Notes under the pieces: generated by a model | Database searches by the model: none | What the model was told of the DNA's origin: nothing | Seen by the model: the letters and a program-made list of their open reading frames with translations, nothing else | Shown here: piece after piece, positions 24,527 through 37,584 of the stretch | Layout of the letters: each line of letters begins with the position of its first letter | How positions within the stretch are numbered: the first letter of the stretch is position 1 | NCBI GenBank assembly: GCA_914767715.1 | Contig: OU612069.1 | Span: 7,628,001-7,692,000, forward strand | Length of the DNA: 64,000 bases | Direction: 5' to 3' | DNA from: Membranipora membranacea | Taxonomy: Eukaryota; Bryozoa; Gymnolaemata; Cheilostomatida; Membraniporidae | Made by a program: the position numbers and the translations under genes

Positions 24527-25501
24527 TAACCAGTATCGTGATATTGTGCAGCACAAATAAAGAGTACAATTGATGATGACATTTAATTCACACAGTTTAT
24601 CATAAAATTATCATGACTTGGTTTATAATTGTATGACCCTGTAGCTAAACACTACTCTTAGGTTTTATGGGCCAAGGGGACAAATTTCTAATGTTCAGAG
24701 ACTAGTTGGAAAATTTTGATATCAAAGTCATATTATTCGTAGCATGATCAGCGGTATTCTATACAGAGCGAGAATGACATAAAGCTAACTTGTTACTCAA
24801 TGTCTACACCATAGTTATCAACTACTCTCGAACATGATTGTGACAGTGGCATTAAACTGCCGGGTGAAGACCAGGATAAATTTGTATTTATCATATCTCT
24901 TTGGGTTTTTTTGTTAGAGTCATGCATTGGTGTTGGCATGATGCTCTGTAAGATTCACAGAAAGACATCGCTGGGTCGTGATTTCATTATTTCATATTTC
25001 CAAGTATTTCATTTGTGATCACCTAGAGATTACCTAACGTAAACTATAAAGCAACATCATCATTTATGTTGTTATATCAACCTCACGAAAAAATTCATAA
25101 AGAGGACTGTATATTGACAGAACAAACACTCACATCTACTGCTTGTTCTCAATCTCATAACAGTACAGGCAAAACGGATTGGATTCTATCAAATTTGAGA
25201 ATATCCCACCCTTCCTACATATGAAGAAGAACCTCAGAATCATTTAAAACATTTTCACCAGGATTGTCAAAAATAGCCTCAATTCAACAGTTAGAAACAT
25301 GTATCTTGGAAATCAAAATCTCATCTGATTTATCAGCAATAGAGCATGATTTTGGTGCAGTTTCACACTATTGAACAATACATTGGGAATCAGCTCAACC
25401 TGCAAGATCAAATTTGTAATACAGTCTGTAGGCACTCAATTATACATAAAACAGAATGCGGCGTTATACAAACTCAGTCATATATATATATGAACTCTTA
25501 C

Positions 25502-25727
25502 CTCTGTAGCTGATTTACATGTGGTATTTCGTGGAGAGTGAGCTCTATCAGATGAGGAGCTACCTCACATAGATTGGGAGGGATATGACCTCTGATGAGC
25601 ATATGTGTGATATGGAGACCTCGAGCTGTCAGTTCTGATAATGACAGTGATTTTAGTGTCACCTCACTAATGGGAGGTACTTCATCAATCTCAGGTTCTC
25701 CAGCATGCCGGAACCAAACCTTATACC
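25502..25727 (-). CDS. LRR-protein gene, exon 2
   Basis: Open for its whole 226 bp in one frame between ctgtgtag and CAGAG|gtaaga. It reads YKVWFRHAGEPEIDEVPPIS, then EVTLKSLSLSELTARG, a hydrophobic middle, and a last part spaced like a degenerate leucine-rich repeat (IPPNLCEVAPHLIELTLHEI). The entry phase fits the exon at 26127-26013 and the exit phase (two bases, AG) fits the LRR exon at 23349-23209. This is probably the capping region before the LRRs. Function unknown. Confidence 0.6.
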
Positions 25728-26012
25728 CTACACAGCAAGTAAAGAATAAGAAAAAAACAAAATGTTGTAGTACTTACTTAGGAGGGGCCTATTTGTTGAG
25801 CCGTAGTCATCAATTACTAATATTTGGTTATGGGATCGGATACCTGATCCTCATAATACAAACAATGTCCTCAACTTAGAATCTGCCCAATAAAAATCTC
25901 AAATTCCAGATTATGGTCCAGTCAGACGAATTACACAACACTGCACTTTGGACTATCATTTGTTTCTCAATAACAAATTTGCTTGTCATCAACTTTGTAC
26001 TAAAACTCCTAC

Positions 26013-26127
26013 CTTGGGTCTCATCAGCTCTTGTATGGGTGTCCCTTGAGATACTTGAACGACCCCCGAGCCTAGGTTTTTTATCCTGTGTCCTGATCTG
26101 AGGGAGCTTTCTTTTATTGTTTTCCAT
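26013..26127 (-). CDS. LRR-protein gene, exon 1 (basic N-terminus)
   Basis: ATG at 26127 opens 38 codons plus one base, ending CCCAAG|gtagga. The peptide begins MENNKRKLPQIRTQDKKPR and is strongly basic, with two clusters (KRK, KKPR) that could be nuclear-localisation-like. The single leftover base (phase 1) is completed exactly by the two leading bases of the exon at 25727-25502, giving ...DETQ-G-YKVW. I recognise no domain. The gene assignment rests on splice phase, orientation and proximity, not on homology. Confidence 0.55.
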
Positions 26128-29100
26128 GATTATCCCTCAGCACCTACAAGCTAAAAGAGGTATAATAAATACCACACTGATATATGTGTATGTATACTGA
26201 TTTACTTTGTTGCCCAACCATACATTATGAACATGAAGGGGATGAGTTTGAGATGAAACACCAATGACTACGAGACAATTGAGCATGTGCGACTAGATAT
26301 CAGAATAAGAAAATATCAATCAATCCAGTTGCAGAACCGTAATCCTATAGAAATGTTCATTACCAATATTCATCTTCTGTTGCAGATGACTAAATTTAAT
26401 TTGATTAATACGCTTACCTGCACCACAATTTTTAATTGACAAAACCTAACAACAATATAAAATGCTTACAATTAACATCGGCAATGCTTCCCTAACTCGC
26501 CGCAAACTTGGACGCCACCTCAGCCGTTCACTCTGTAGCCACCATTCTGGGGCCCACACTCAGTCGCCGCAAACGATATATGAAGGCGATGTCCCCCTCT
26601 AAGATGTCGAACTATGGACATTTTTCTGAGTTTGAGCTAATTTAACACTCTATTCGGAGTTGTCCTCTCTCAAGTTTGGTACTTTTTATATCAATTTCTG
26701 CCTGATTTGCGGTCAGATTTCTTGGAATTTTCCATGAATTTTGTCACTCAAATTGAGATTTATCAGCTTTCAAGCCCCCGATGATTTGAAAACCCTGTCC
26801 CTCAGGGTTTTATCAATGATGCCGATAATGAATCCTCAGTGACTGATATGGATTTTGTAGTTCAATAGCCGCAGGAATTATCATCTCCTTGTTTGTATAA
26901 ATGATTAAACCAGAGTTATTACCTCACAAATTTCATATACATATATAAAGTCTTTTGTTCTGCTAAACAAAATCCACAAGAGATTTAGAAGAATAGAAAC
27001 AAAATACAGTGGATATTCTCTCAACTGATTTGTCTGTTGATTGAAAGCCCAGCAGTTTTGAATTTGACACGCTATACTAAAATTAAGTGTCGATGCTAAT
27101 CCCATGTATCCAGTTTGGCACTCAAATGATGCCACACCAACATGGAAACATTGTGATTTTGAAACAGAATTCAATGGACGACAAATTTTGCTATACTGAA
27201 CTATTACTCAGCGAAAGAGAAATTCATGCAGCAGCAGTGGATTTTTGTCAATTCTAACTTTAATAAGATCCGAAAATTAACAAGTGATATTATCAATACA
27301 CACAATTACTGGTCAATTAAATTTGATTTTGACTCTGCAAGGTTTTGGTAGCTTTGGTCTTAGCCTTGTATGGTATTTTTAAATCAGCCTATCGTATACC
27401 ATGCTCACTGAGTTGGAACTTTATCGACGGAGGACTGGGGACTAGGAGGTATAAAATTTCCTTAAACAAACTTGTCAGATTGATGATAATCTAGAGCAGC
27501 AGCAGTTAACTCAGGATGGCAGCATTAGAGCTGCAACAACTCGGTATCTAATAGTTTCCTCTACTCTTTTTCTCTATGATACTTTTAAATTTCTTGGCAC
27601 AAGTTTGTATTACGGGTGTGTGGGGTAGAGTCAATAGTGTATTCGTCGGAAGGGCTTTTAGGGGGCTTGAACCTACCAATTTTCAGCGTGTCAATTTTGA
27701 AAATCCTCTTGAAACCTCTTAAACCTTTAGTAACCAAGCGCCCAGAGGGGCCATTGTGAGATTGGTTGGGATTATGAATGGATTAGGCTGGTTGATATGG
27801 TGTGATTTGCCAATTCTTACATGTTTTGAGGTTAAGATGTCTTCAATGAGTTATAAACTGATATTTCTGACATAAGGTAGGCTATGGCCAGAAATGTGAT
27901 TTTGCTGCTGTCTGGATCATTTTCAAGCAAGTCTCAATTTAAGATGCCCGTCGAATGAAATAACACCCATGCATAATGTTTGTTGCAGCAAAGTCAAAAT
28001 CATCAAGCAGCTCATGAATGAGCTTCCTAATTCGATAAATTTTCCAAGCCCATTGATAATTTTCCTTCCAAAGTTGGCTGGAACACATTAAACTACCGCT
28101 ATTCCTCAGATAGTTCCTCAATATCCTTCCCTGCGGGAAGACTTTCCAACGCATTTCCTGTACCAAGCCTGGTTTGCCTATACAAAATCCATGGATACAG
28201 CCCTGGGTAGAATAGGCAGAGCAGTGCAATAGCAAATTACCATGATTTTTCCCTTGGACTGCCCTTAAACCAGGCTTGCATCATGAAATTCCTGTGACAC
28301 AGAATAAATGTCTTTCATATGTTTTTCCCTACAATCTGAGCAAATAGCTATAGCCAACGTCACTAGGCACTGATTTTCTTCATCCTTGATTTTGGGACAC
28401 CAATCTATACATATAAAATTAATACCAATAAAATGATGGTCTGAAATAACCAGGGAGGGTGGGATATACCCTTTCCCACCCTCCCTGAAATATCAAACTC
28501 AAACAATTAAATTTTAGTCCATAATTGCAAACAATTCGATATTGTCTTCTACAATATAGCTAGTCTACAGGAGCGAACTCTCACTGCAGGAGCCATTGCA
28601 ATTTTTTTGCAAGAACAGGATAATCTCATTCATTGAACCCACCATACACAGACCATTTATAAGAGATTTTATCAAGTAATATTACAGAGCACACTTTCAT
28701 GTGTAAATACCTAGAGATAATAATCAGCCTTCACTCTATTGTTTCTTGGGGGATTAGGCTTCTCATCCATTATAAACTCAATGTCAATGAAACTATTTCA
28801 AAGAGACAGGAGACACCTATTGTTGTTTAGGTGAACAAACTCAGAGTAGTTTTCACAAGAAGATGTTTCAATAACAAACCCAGGTGAAATCACCAAGCAG
28901 GGTTTATGGTTTTGGTTAATCTATTACATTGGGCCTATTTGAAACGCTAGCAATACACAGTACTCAAAACATGTGAAAAATACGTAATCAAGTGTTAGCA
29001 GCTGAGAAATAATGTGTTTCCCTGATCTGACAAAACACTAGAGTCTAGAAGTTTTGAAATATTACAACATAACGCAGTGGAATTGCTGTGTGTGCCCCTG

Positions 29101-30447
29101 TACGATGTAAAATGGTATGAGATACAATGCTTGGATGCTGCTTGAATTTGCTACTCTTTGACAGGGATGTGCGAGATGTTGTTACTATTGTCATTGATAA
29201 TAGTGTAGCTTGATGTGTAAATTTGCTGTAAGGTTATGATCTGGGCAAGATACTGAAACTTGGTGGTCTGAAAGTGGAAGAGGCAAGCTCATAAGACATG
29301 ACAAATTATCTTTTAGATATTAAAAAATGAAGAGTGTACTGTGATCACATTAACCCCCATTCATGTGTACTGAAATAACTAAGGTAAAATATTGGATAAA
29401 TCTGCCGGTCCCTGTTTTAGAATCCTAATATTCGCTGTCATGTTGAGGTTTCTAAAATTACTGGTTTTTCTATCATACCTAAATGATTTTATATTCTGCT
29501 TTCACAATTAAATAAGGGTTCCATCGTCATTTTAGGAACAACAATCTAAGTCAGCATTCCATGCTCATAATCTGTCATCATTTTAAGTGATGTCATGTTA
29601 GAAGACAAGACTACAGGTTCACATCAAATCTTCATTGTGATACTAATTTTGTAACATTGTATTGTGCTGAGTGTGAGGCCTCTATACGACTCAATGCTTT
29701 TCATTGTTTCAACATTTGGTAAAAAAAGGAATCCTTTATATTATGTGCCTAGTTCTATACAATAGAGGATAAATGTACCATGTCAGCTTGCATCAAAAGT
29801 TTATATGAGAAAACTGAGAATAGATTTTAAGAAATGCTGCATTAAATGAAGGGAAATAGCGATAGAGTGACCCAAAATGATTCATATATTGATATCGTCA
29901 TAGCGTGGTTAGCAAAAAAATTGGACGCTTCTAGCATATGTAGAAGTGCATTTTAATTGAGTCATCTGGTTAAAAGATAATTTTTTGCCAACATTTCATC
30001 ATTTTTTATGAAATCCATGATTTTTTGCATTCATTTCGTGGATTAAATAGTAATTCAACCACCAAGCCTGGACAATAACGTTCAATCAATTTGTGATCGT
30101 TTCTGCATCAAATTTAAAAATTGTAGGGGGAGATAACGAGGAAACCATATAAGTCACTGAGTCAGGACAAATTTTTATCCTTATAGAGAGAGAACTCTCT
30201 TTCATGTCTTTTTCCTATGCGGCTTGAGGTAAAGGGACCAGACTGGAGAGTGGACAATTTTGAAAGGAGGCTTGAATTAGGGCTAAGAAAGCTTTCTATT
30301 TAATATACAAGATTTCAACGCCGCCTTGAACACTACTTAAGTGAAATTATATTTTTAACAATCCTATAGGGTGCTGACTCTTTTCATTCACATTGAACTT
30401 TGCACCATGTATTCTTGATTCTTGATGTGTTATAATTCAACCAACAC
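26128..30447. other. No recognisable gene
   Basis: A GC-richer patch with degenerate cgccgcaaac/ccaccattc-type repeats at 26490-26580 resembles patches at 30448-30505, 30845-30920 and 32800-32870. The 98-codon open frame on the minus strand at 28235-27939 shows no domain. A small hairpin lies at 28451-28487. Confidence 0.4.
28451..28487. repeat. Perfect 13-bp GC-rich inverted repeat
   Basis: cagggagggtggg (28451-28463) pairs with cccaccctccctg (28475-28487) across an 11-nt loop. It is flanked by gaaata on both sides, a possible short direct duplication. Confidence 0.8.
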
Positions 30448-30505
30448 TCGGCAATCAATCTCGGCTACCACACTTGGCCGCCACACTCGGCCGCCACACT
30501 GATTT
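30448..30505. repeat. Degenerate GC-rich tandem motif
   Basis: ctcggctaccacacttggcc then gccacactcggccgccacac: repeats of about 14-15 bp of the ccgccacactcgg type. Related patches lie at 26490-26580, 30845-30920 and 32800-32870. Confidence 0.6.
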
Positions 30506-32089
30506 TGGATATGCTCCCCTTGGCAAGTATGAAGTTGCTTGCCAGTACAATGGTAGAAACCAATTATCCAGGCAATTTGAGATTAAACTTGATTACTTGG
30601 CAACTTGAGTTCTTAGAATTAGCCAGAGGAGCGTGTACACGCCGAAAAATATAGTAGGTAAAATATAGAGTAGGTGCCTCATCCTGCTACATGGCACTGC
30701 ATATATATACAAGTTAACACTGCAGCCAACACGCGCAACTAGCCGACTATGACATTGACATGTATGATGAGAGAATTTATGGCAAAGAGAGGTCAAGCGT
30801 GAATCCCTCTTCTACCCTGTCAGACCAGAAATAATCTTCACTATGATAGCCAGCCGCCAGATGCCAAACTTAGCCACAAAACTCAGCAACACCACCCAGC
30901 AGCAGCACTCAGCTGCTGAGTTGTTCTGAGCCTGCATTTGAGATATACATTTAGGCTGCCAAAACCTCTAAAACAAGCGTGATACACGCTGAATGTACCT
31001 TTGTTGGCATGGAATCATCTCAAGTATCAATTCTAGTATTATGCAACCGGGCTGAAATAAATTTTGGTAAGACAGGCAGGCAGTCGCTTACCGTTAGAAT
31101 TGGAGCAACACAAAATGCAGGCATTTATTATTGCATACATAACTGTTACATACACATTATTAGGCAAACATAATTGAAAGGCTAAGGTATGTTAACTGGT
31201 ATGTGAGAGGGGTGTATATAAATCACAAAGCAGCCCCAGGGTATGAAAGAGGAAAGTAGAGTTCTCTTTTTCAGGGTTCAAGTCATTCTTGGCATTGAAA
31301 CGATACAACATCTCCATCGAACAATGTATTCGCATTTCAAAAAATCAAACACTGTAACACCTAAATCAATTCATTATATCACCATTTACTAAAGAAATGA
31401 AACTTTATACACCGGCCTGACTAACATTATCAGCGTGAGATAATTATTATGGTAGGCTGAGAGTGAAAACTCGAATATCATACAAGACTAGGAGGACACT
31501 GCCTAACACGGCCTGTTATCTATCGTTACCAGTCTACGCTGGTATTTAGGTACGACAGAGCCTAGTGAATACTCTCAACAAGGGCCTTATCAATGCCGAT
31601 AAAAAGTAAAAGTTTTATTTATGTCCTAATGGAAAATGGATGGACAACTTCCTATCATAAAATTCAAAATTGTTACTAAGGTAATTAGTGGACTCGTTAT
31701 GCTATAATATTTTTCATACGTGAGGGATGAAATTTGTTTGTGAGTACAATTAAAATATTTCATTCCAGTTTACTTATTGTGTATTAAATTTTCTACGTTG
31801 AGTACAGAATATCATCAGGTGTTGAATTTGTGGAGAATTCTTATCATAAGGTTTGTTGTCATGTTGTCATACATGTACATTGCACGTATATCTTGGAGTT
31901 GTCTTCTCTGTTCATACTACTAAGGAGTCACCACCCTACCCTGACCCATATATGACAGAGACTGACTTGACCGTGACCTTGAAGAGACTACACACATGGG
32001 CACTTGTCTACTGACTTTCATGGTGAGTGGACTGCCTTATAACTTGCCATCCTTGTAAAGAACCCAACTTCGTCACAGAGTTGTACTGT

Positions 32090-32225
32090 CTGGAGAGAAC
32101 TGCTGCGCAGCGTCCAGCTAGGCAGTGGGCTAACACAGGGTTCATACCCAGACCTCTTGTATGATAGAGGGCGGGTACTTTAACCAAGAAACTACTTCCT
32201 ACACTTGCTGCTGATAAAAAGCTGT
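32090..32225 (+). repeat. tRNA-like (SINE-type) repeat copy
   Basis: Contains a box-B-like ggttcatacccag after ctaggcagtgggctaacaca and continues gacctctt, gata, agaaactac. The run is shared loosely with 32865-33000. The spacing between the A-like and B-like boxes is short, so it is a decayed or partial element. Confidence 0.45.
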
Positions 32226-32263
32226 GTTGACTTGGAATCATCGCAAATTGTATTATTAATTCA

Positions 32264-32460
32264 GGAGGGTCTTTCAATTACAAACAGCCAAAATGGCAAT
32301 CTTATCTGCTAGGGGTCTTGCTTTCAAATCGCTCAGTCATTTAACCGTATACATTCTGAGTGATTGATTGATTGATTGATTGATGAGTCATAATTTTGAA
32401 CGATGTGATAGTGATCACTTGCTTTAATAAAAGATCACTCTTTCTTATTGAAAGACCCCC
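32264..32460 (-). mobile_element. MITE family B, copy 2
   Basis: Ends ggagggtctttcaatta and tattgaaagaccccc form terminal inverted repeats. The interior includes the core ctaggggtctt and a (GATT)n run at 32360-32384 that is not in the other copies. Confidence 0.8.
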
Positions 32461-32864
32461 TAGGGGGGCAAACCCGTGAAAACACAAATCAAGTATTCAA
32501 ACATTGAATCAATCATTGACGAGCAGCACTGATCAAGCATGATCAAATGCTGCGAATTTTGGATGCTTCCTCTGGGAACTCCCTGTTGTCAGCATCTTGA
32601 GAACCTATGAGCTTGTATAAATATTTAGAAGTTGTCTTCTCTCTGTTCAAATGATGTATGATGACCCTGCGCTTGTCGTTTCTGGTTTAGAACTTGACCA
32701 CAAACATAATAGAACTCAGCTGTATTTTTATTTTTACTGAGTCTGTTGGAAACATTCTGTAGAGCCCCTTACATAGCTACACTCTGTCAACACCGTTGGC
32801 GTTCCCACTCAGCCGCTAAATTTGGCAACCACACTTCCCCGCCACTCACGGTTTGCCACGCCGG

Positions 32865-33000
32865 TTGCAGACACGGTTACACAGTACCCAGTTAGTCAAT
32901 GGACTACACCGGGATTCAAAGTCAAGACCTCTTAAACTTACATGATAAACTTTGTTTTAAAAAAAAGCTACCCCTTCTACCCCTACTGATAAGCTAGTGA
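32865..33000 (+). repeat. tRNA-like (SINE-type) repeat copy
   Basis: acccagttagtcaatggact then cgggattcaaagtcaagacc and a gataaact/agctac tail, similar in layout to 32090-32225. Confidence 0.4.
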
Positions 33001-36000
33001 CCGCTTAGAAGGTGCCAGACAAGCTTGAAAACCCTGCATGCGTAGTAAACGTATACATGCCAACACAGCAGTCCAGATGGAGTTAGAACCAACTAGCCTG
33101 CATACTGACCTGAGCACCTTTTGCTGATAAACCAATTAAGGGAGCAATTCAAAGGTCAGGAAAACTGGATCAAACTAAATCTAACTGCAGCAGGACCAAT
33201 CAACTAACAAAAACGAAAGTGGCTCGCTTGATGAAAAGAGTTACAGGAAAAACAAATTGCCTTCTTCACCCCTTCTGACCGGGTGCCTATATCTTCTTCT
33301 GTAGCCTTACCTTATAACTGTTCAGTAGAAACCTCTCCACACGATCTCTCTGATTGAGTGAATCTCTGTATCCAGGTTACATCCTACGGAGCACAGACAG
33401 GCTGAGACTAACACCTACACCTTTCTTCTGATTTGCCAGTTGCTTACGTAACTTTCTGCATGCAAAAGAAGAAGTGGATATCAATGGATGATTGATGGTG
33501 GTGGTCACAGCTCAGGAGTATATATTCTGTTATATACTCTTCTTCTGGCTGCTATTATACCCTTAGAGTTCTCCCGATTGTGTAAAAGTGATATCAGCTA
33601 AATTAATTGGCTATGGTAACCGTCGTTGTCAAAATGTGACGTAGGTTTAAATCACAAAGCACCTCATAGGAAATGTACACTTTCAGCATTATCTAAGAGC
33701 TATCCGTTAAGGTTAGCTGAGTAGAATAAGATTGAGCATTGTCAAGCTTGATTTGATGTAAGAATGAGGAAGCATATCATCCCCTAGGCTATGCTAACCG
33801 ATTGATATGAACTGTAATGAGATCTATGACTCATTAAAACTGATTATAGCAGCCTTACTAATACTGTTGCCTAGAGTTCAGATTTAGATATAAATTCCTG
33901 TGCCAGCATGAATACAAAATTTGGCACACCAACCTTCACTGTTTAATTTTGTCGTACGTGTTGGCATTACGATGAACGAAAACTGTCAAACGCCCATGAA
34001 ATTTGACCTTATCGTCATGGTGTACGTATAATGCACTTCAGAAGCAGTGTAACACTGCCTTGCAAGCGGCAGCAAATCTCATGCATTTATATCAATTGCT
34101 GGGGCCAGTTTTGTGCTGCAATACCAACTAGCTATATCGGAGTACTTGAGTGACCTATGTACCACACCAGTCTAGCGTGTAGGCTACATTAATTATTGTG
34201 ACAGTATTCTGTATAAAAAAGTATGAGCTTATTGTTCGAACTGCACCACTAGCACTGGCACTGGCACTAGCACTAGTACTGGCAATAGCAATAGTGATAG
34301 CAATAGCACTAAGGACATGAACCCAATCTAGACACCAGCTTTCTATTACTCATACACATCCATCTTGTGTAGCAATAGTCCATCTAGACAATATAAATTG
34401 GTGTATAAGTTAAGGTTGTAGCTTGATACATTTTTGAGCACCATCGAGACAAGCACCTTGTAGGGATTTAGTGTATAGGCTCTAGATGTCATGTCATCTA
34501 TTGGGAGCGTGTACAATTGTGGTTATTAATGGTCGAAGAGTAATCATCTATAATCTCCTATGTAAAAAAACAAGGAAGTTATTTTGCTTGCTATCCAAGC
34601 TAGTTGTTATCCGCTGTACCAATGACTATGACATGACACACCCGCTGTTCCCTGTCCACAGCAATTCAAGCGTGAAAACGAGTGTTTGTCATTTTGGATG
34701 CTGTGCTCACTTGCTCTGTTTATATAAGATTACAATGTAGAAATGATTTCTTTCTGCAGACATAGCCTTACTTATTTCAGATTTGCCTGAGAATGGTTCA
34801 TGCAATTCTCTTGATTTTTTTTACATGTGTTACCAGAACATATGGGCCACAGTCTAGGCATTTATTCATGTAGTCAGTCAATGGATTTTGCAGATATATT
34901 TGATTTAGTGGCTAACATTCCTTTGTGAGATGAGTAAGACAAGGTACACACAATACTAGATAGCCCTTACATCAAACAAAGTTTCATATGACCAACAGTC
35001 ATTCTAAGCTGACCAAAGGAAGGTGTCAGATTTATGAAATTTGTCATTCACAAGCTGAAAACTAGATAAAAACAGCCCAAAAACAGCCTTCTTTTCTCCC
35101 TCCCCCTCCAACATAATCTTTTTGTGAACCATGAAAATAATCATTGTTACCAATCACCTCAATCAAGATATTTACTTGAGAACATTTGCTCCAATTTAAG
35201 AGGTAAATGTGGCTATAGAGACGGCCCAAAAAGTGTCCAGTTCATAGCGCCATATGGACATGTCTCTTCTATACATATGCTAAGCAAAAATTACCCAACC
35301 ATCTGCATGAATGATGGGGCCTTTATTTTAGATTGAGCTTAGCGTTATAACATGAAAACTCAGGTCCATACTCTAGTACACAACTACATCGGTGAAACTC
35401 CACCCATAATCTCAGCTATCATATAGTTAACCTACCAGGCGTTTAGTCGCTGGCAAAATAGTAAGTGGTAAGATCACCACAGTTGCATTTATATCTCCTT
35501 CCCTTGGTAGTCAAACTATCGTTAGTCATGTTTCCCCTCAAACGCTATGATAAGGCCAATGTCACTTAGTTGATCCTACAGTGTACTTTATAGTTTTTTA
35601 CCAAATCTTGCAATAAGATCCTACGATATCCTCTCCAGTATGATCCATACTAACTCGATACTCAAAAATTTGAATTCATTTTCAAAGAAACTGATCTGTG
35701 CATTGACATAGACTGCACTTATTCAGTAATATTGATAGTCCATGTTTAGATGTGCTGAGTAACTGTGGTGCACAAATGGACAAGATCTGATGCCACAAAA
35801 CAGAAAGCTTCTCCAAGTCACCCACTGCTAACACATTTCAATACTACTCTCTAGGAGGCCGTCAAATTCATTTGGATTTTTTATCACCCTGAAGACTGAA
35901 ATAACTAGATAACACATTTATTTACATGGATCTACTTTAAGACATGCAAATACTAGTTTTTGATGTAAAGAGAACTGTTTATCTGAGTAAGTCTTGTGTG

Positions 36001-36893
36001 TCAAAACATCTTAAAGTTTGTAAGGATTGCTAAAAAAAATCCTCAAAACTCAAAATCACTTGTTAGTAATCATCACATGATTTTGATTTTTACATCATTG
36101 AGATGCCTGAAATGTCTAGATCTAAAATGTTTTTATTTGAAGTTTCAGTGAAATTTGGAAATACATAATTTTCATGAAAAACAAACAGGCTACCTGTGTA
36201 AATTTTGAATTTCCTATTGAAATTCTATTGAAAGCCACTAATCATAAAGCTCATAATTGAAGCGTAACACTCGTTTTCATGCGGCCGCTTGCCTATTCAA
36301 CTGAAGACCGCAGTTTGATAGGAGTGTCATATCTTAGTATTTATAATCTTTGGCTGTATGATGTGTGGCAATTTTAAAACTCACAGCAACCATACTAAAA
36401 CTGTTGCCTAGAGGTCATACTAATCAATCTAAATTCCTGCGGTATCATGAATACACTGAATTAGATTCTTCTCTTAGAATGGAAATAATATCATAGCGTT
36501 ATACGGTTAGGACACTAAACACAGGGACCCATCTGACTGTTATCTGATTGGCTGTTCCTAGTAGCATGAATAATTAGCCTGAGAAATTGTCTTGTTTACA
36601 AAATTGCAAACAGTAATTATACCCCATACAGTGTCGATGATTAGGGCATTTCTAGATTGCTACTAGGGACTGGCTATTTTTGCAAGCCCTTTGTTTTGCA
36701 AAAGAAAGCTAATGATGCTATTCCAGATATGGAATTCAATGCATGAATATAATAATTGGTACTGCACCCTTCACTGTTCAGTTTCGTGGTCAATGATTGT
36801 CATAAAGATGAAAATTAACTGTGAAATAACAAGGAAGAATCAACGTAAGTTGATTACTGCAGTAGATGAATGCACTTTAATAATATTTTATCA
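33001..36893. other. No recognisable gene
   Basis: A hexanucleotide array (gcactagcactggca type) at 34243-34311 is the only clear structure. Open frames here are short and without domains. Confidence 0.4.
34243..34311. repeat. Degenerate hexanucleotide microsatellite
   Basis: Alternating gcacta, gcactg and gcaata units, about eleven copies with point differences. Confidence 0.85.
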
Positions 36894-37540
36894 TCACTTG
36901 TAGACAAACACAAACCAAGGTTGTTTATCTTTGCACTTCCATTGCGAAAGCTTCAAGTCTTCCGACAGTACGCAAATGTACTTTGGGGGTGATATCGTAA
37001 TGAGTTGTGCCACAAAATTCCTTCCGACCTCGGGCAGTTCCCCATCACGTGAGAATGAGGATGTTTTTGCTATATTGGATAACAACGCTGCAGTGCTGGC
37101 TCGTGAAAAACTAACTAACTTGCAATCCAATCTTTGGTCTCCTTCATTATGTAAAATTCAGTGCCGATAACGGTTATTGAGGTTGGCAGAGCATTCGGCC
37201 ATTCATGTTGTGTGATAATGCCACTCCGATGAAAAGCTGCCGAATCAAGATTATATTGGTCCGGATGCGTATAAACATAAATAAGCTCTGCTATGGGTAT
37301 TTGAATATTCCTGTTATAATGTAGAGTGACCACTGTCCTGGTGACAGCATTGATAAGATAAGCTTACCTTGTATCTGCAGTCAGAAGACGGAAATGAAGG
37401 TGATACACGTTATCCTCTCTATCTCTACCAGTAATATAAGTCTGTATCAGTGGTCACCATCCTATGATTTCTGATTTTCAGTACTACCAGTACATGTCTA
37501 CACAGGGTATCCAGCTTTGAGAAGTTAATGTCTGTTTTTA
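36894..37540 (-). pseudogene. Broken coding relic, family unknown
   Basis: Sequence is GC-richer and codon-like compared with its surroundings. From right to left the minus strand reads SLKTDINFSKLDTLCRHVLV in one frame. It then shifts to TYITGRDREDNVYHLHFRLL ending TADTR, a TAA, and in the same frame AYLINAVTRTVVTLHYNRNI, AELIYVYTHPDQYNLDSAAF and EWPNALPTSITVIGTEF. It shifts again to NEGDQRLDCKLVSFSRAST and ends DLKLSQWKCKDKQPWFVFVY-K-stop at 36894. The stop lies in a gtaag...caccag stretch of exactly 30 bp, which could be a very short intron but is below usual limits. I read it as a degraded gene or gene fragment. Confidence 0.4.
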
Positions 37541-37584
37541 GTGATGTCGATTGCTTGATTCTATATGATATAAACACAGAGTAA

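Noticed and set aside
27939-28235. 98-codon minus-strand frame as a gene
   Set aside because: No domain, no splice context, and composition like the surrounding noncoding DNA.
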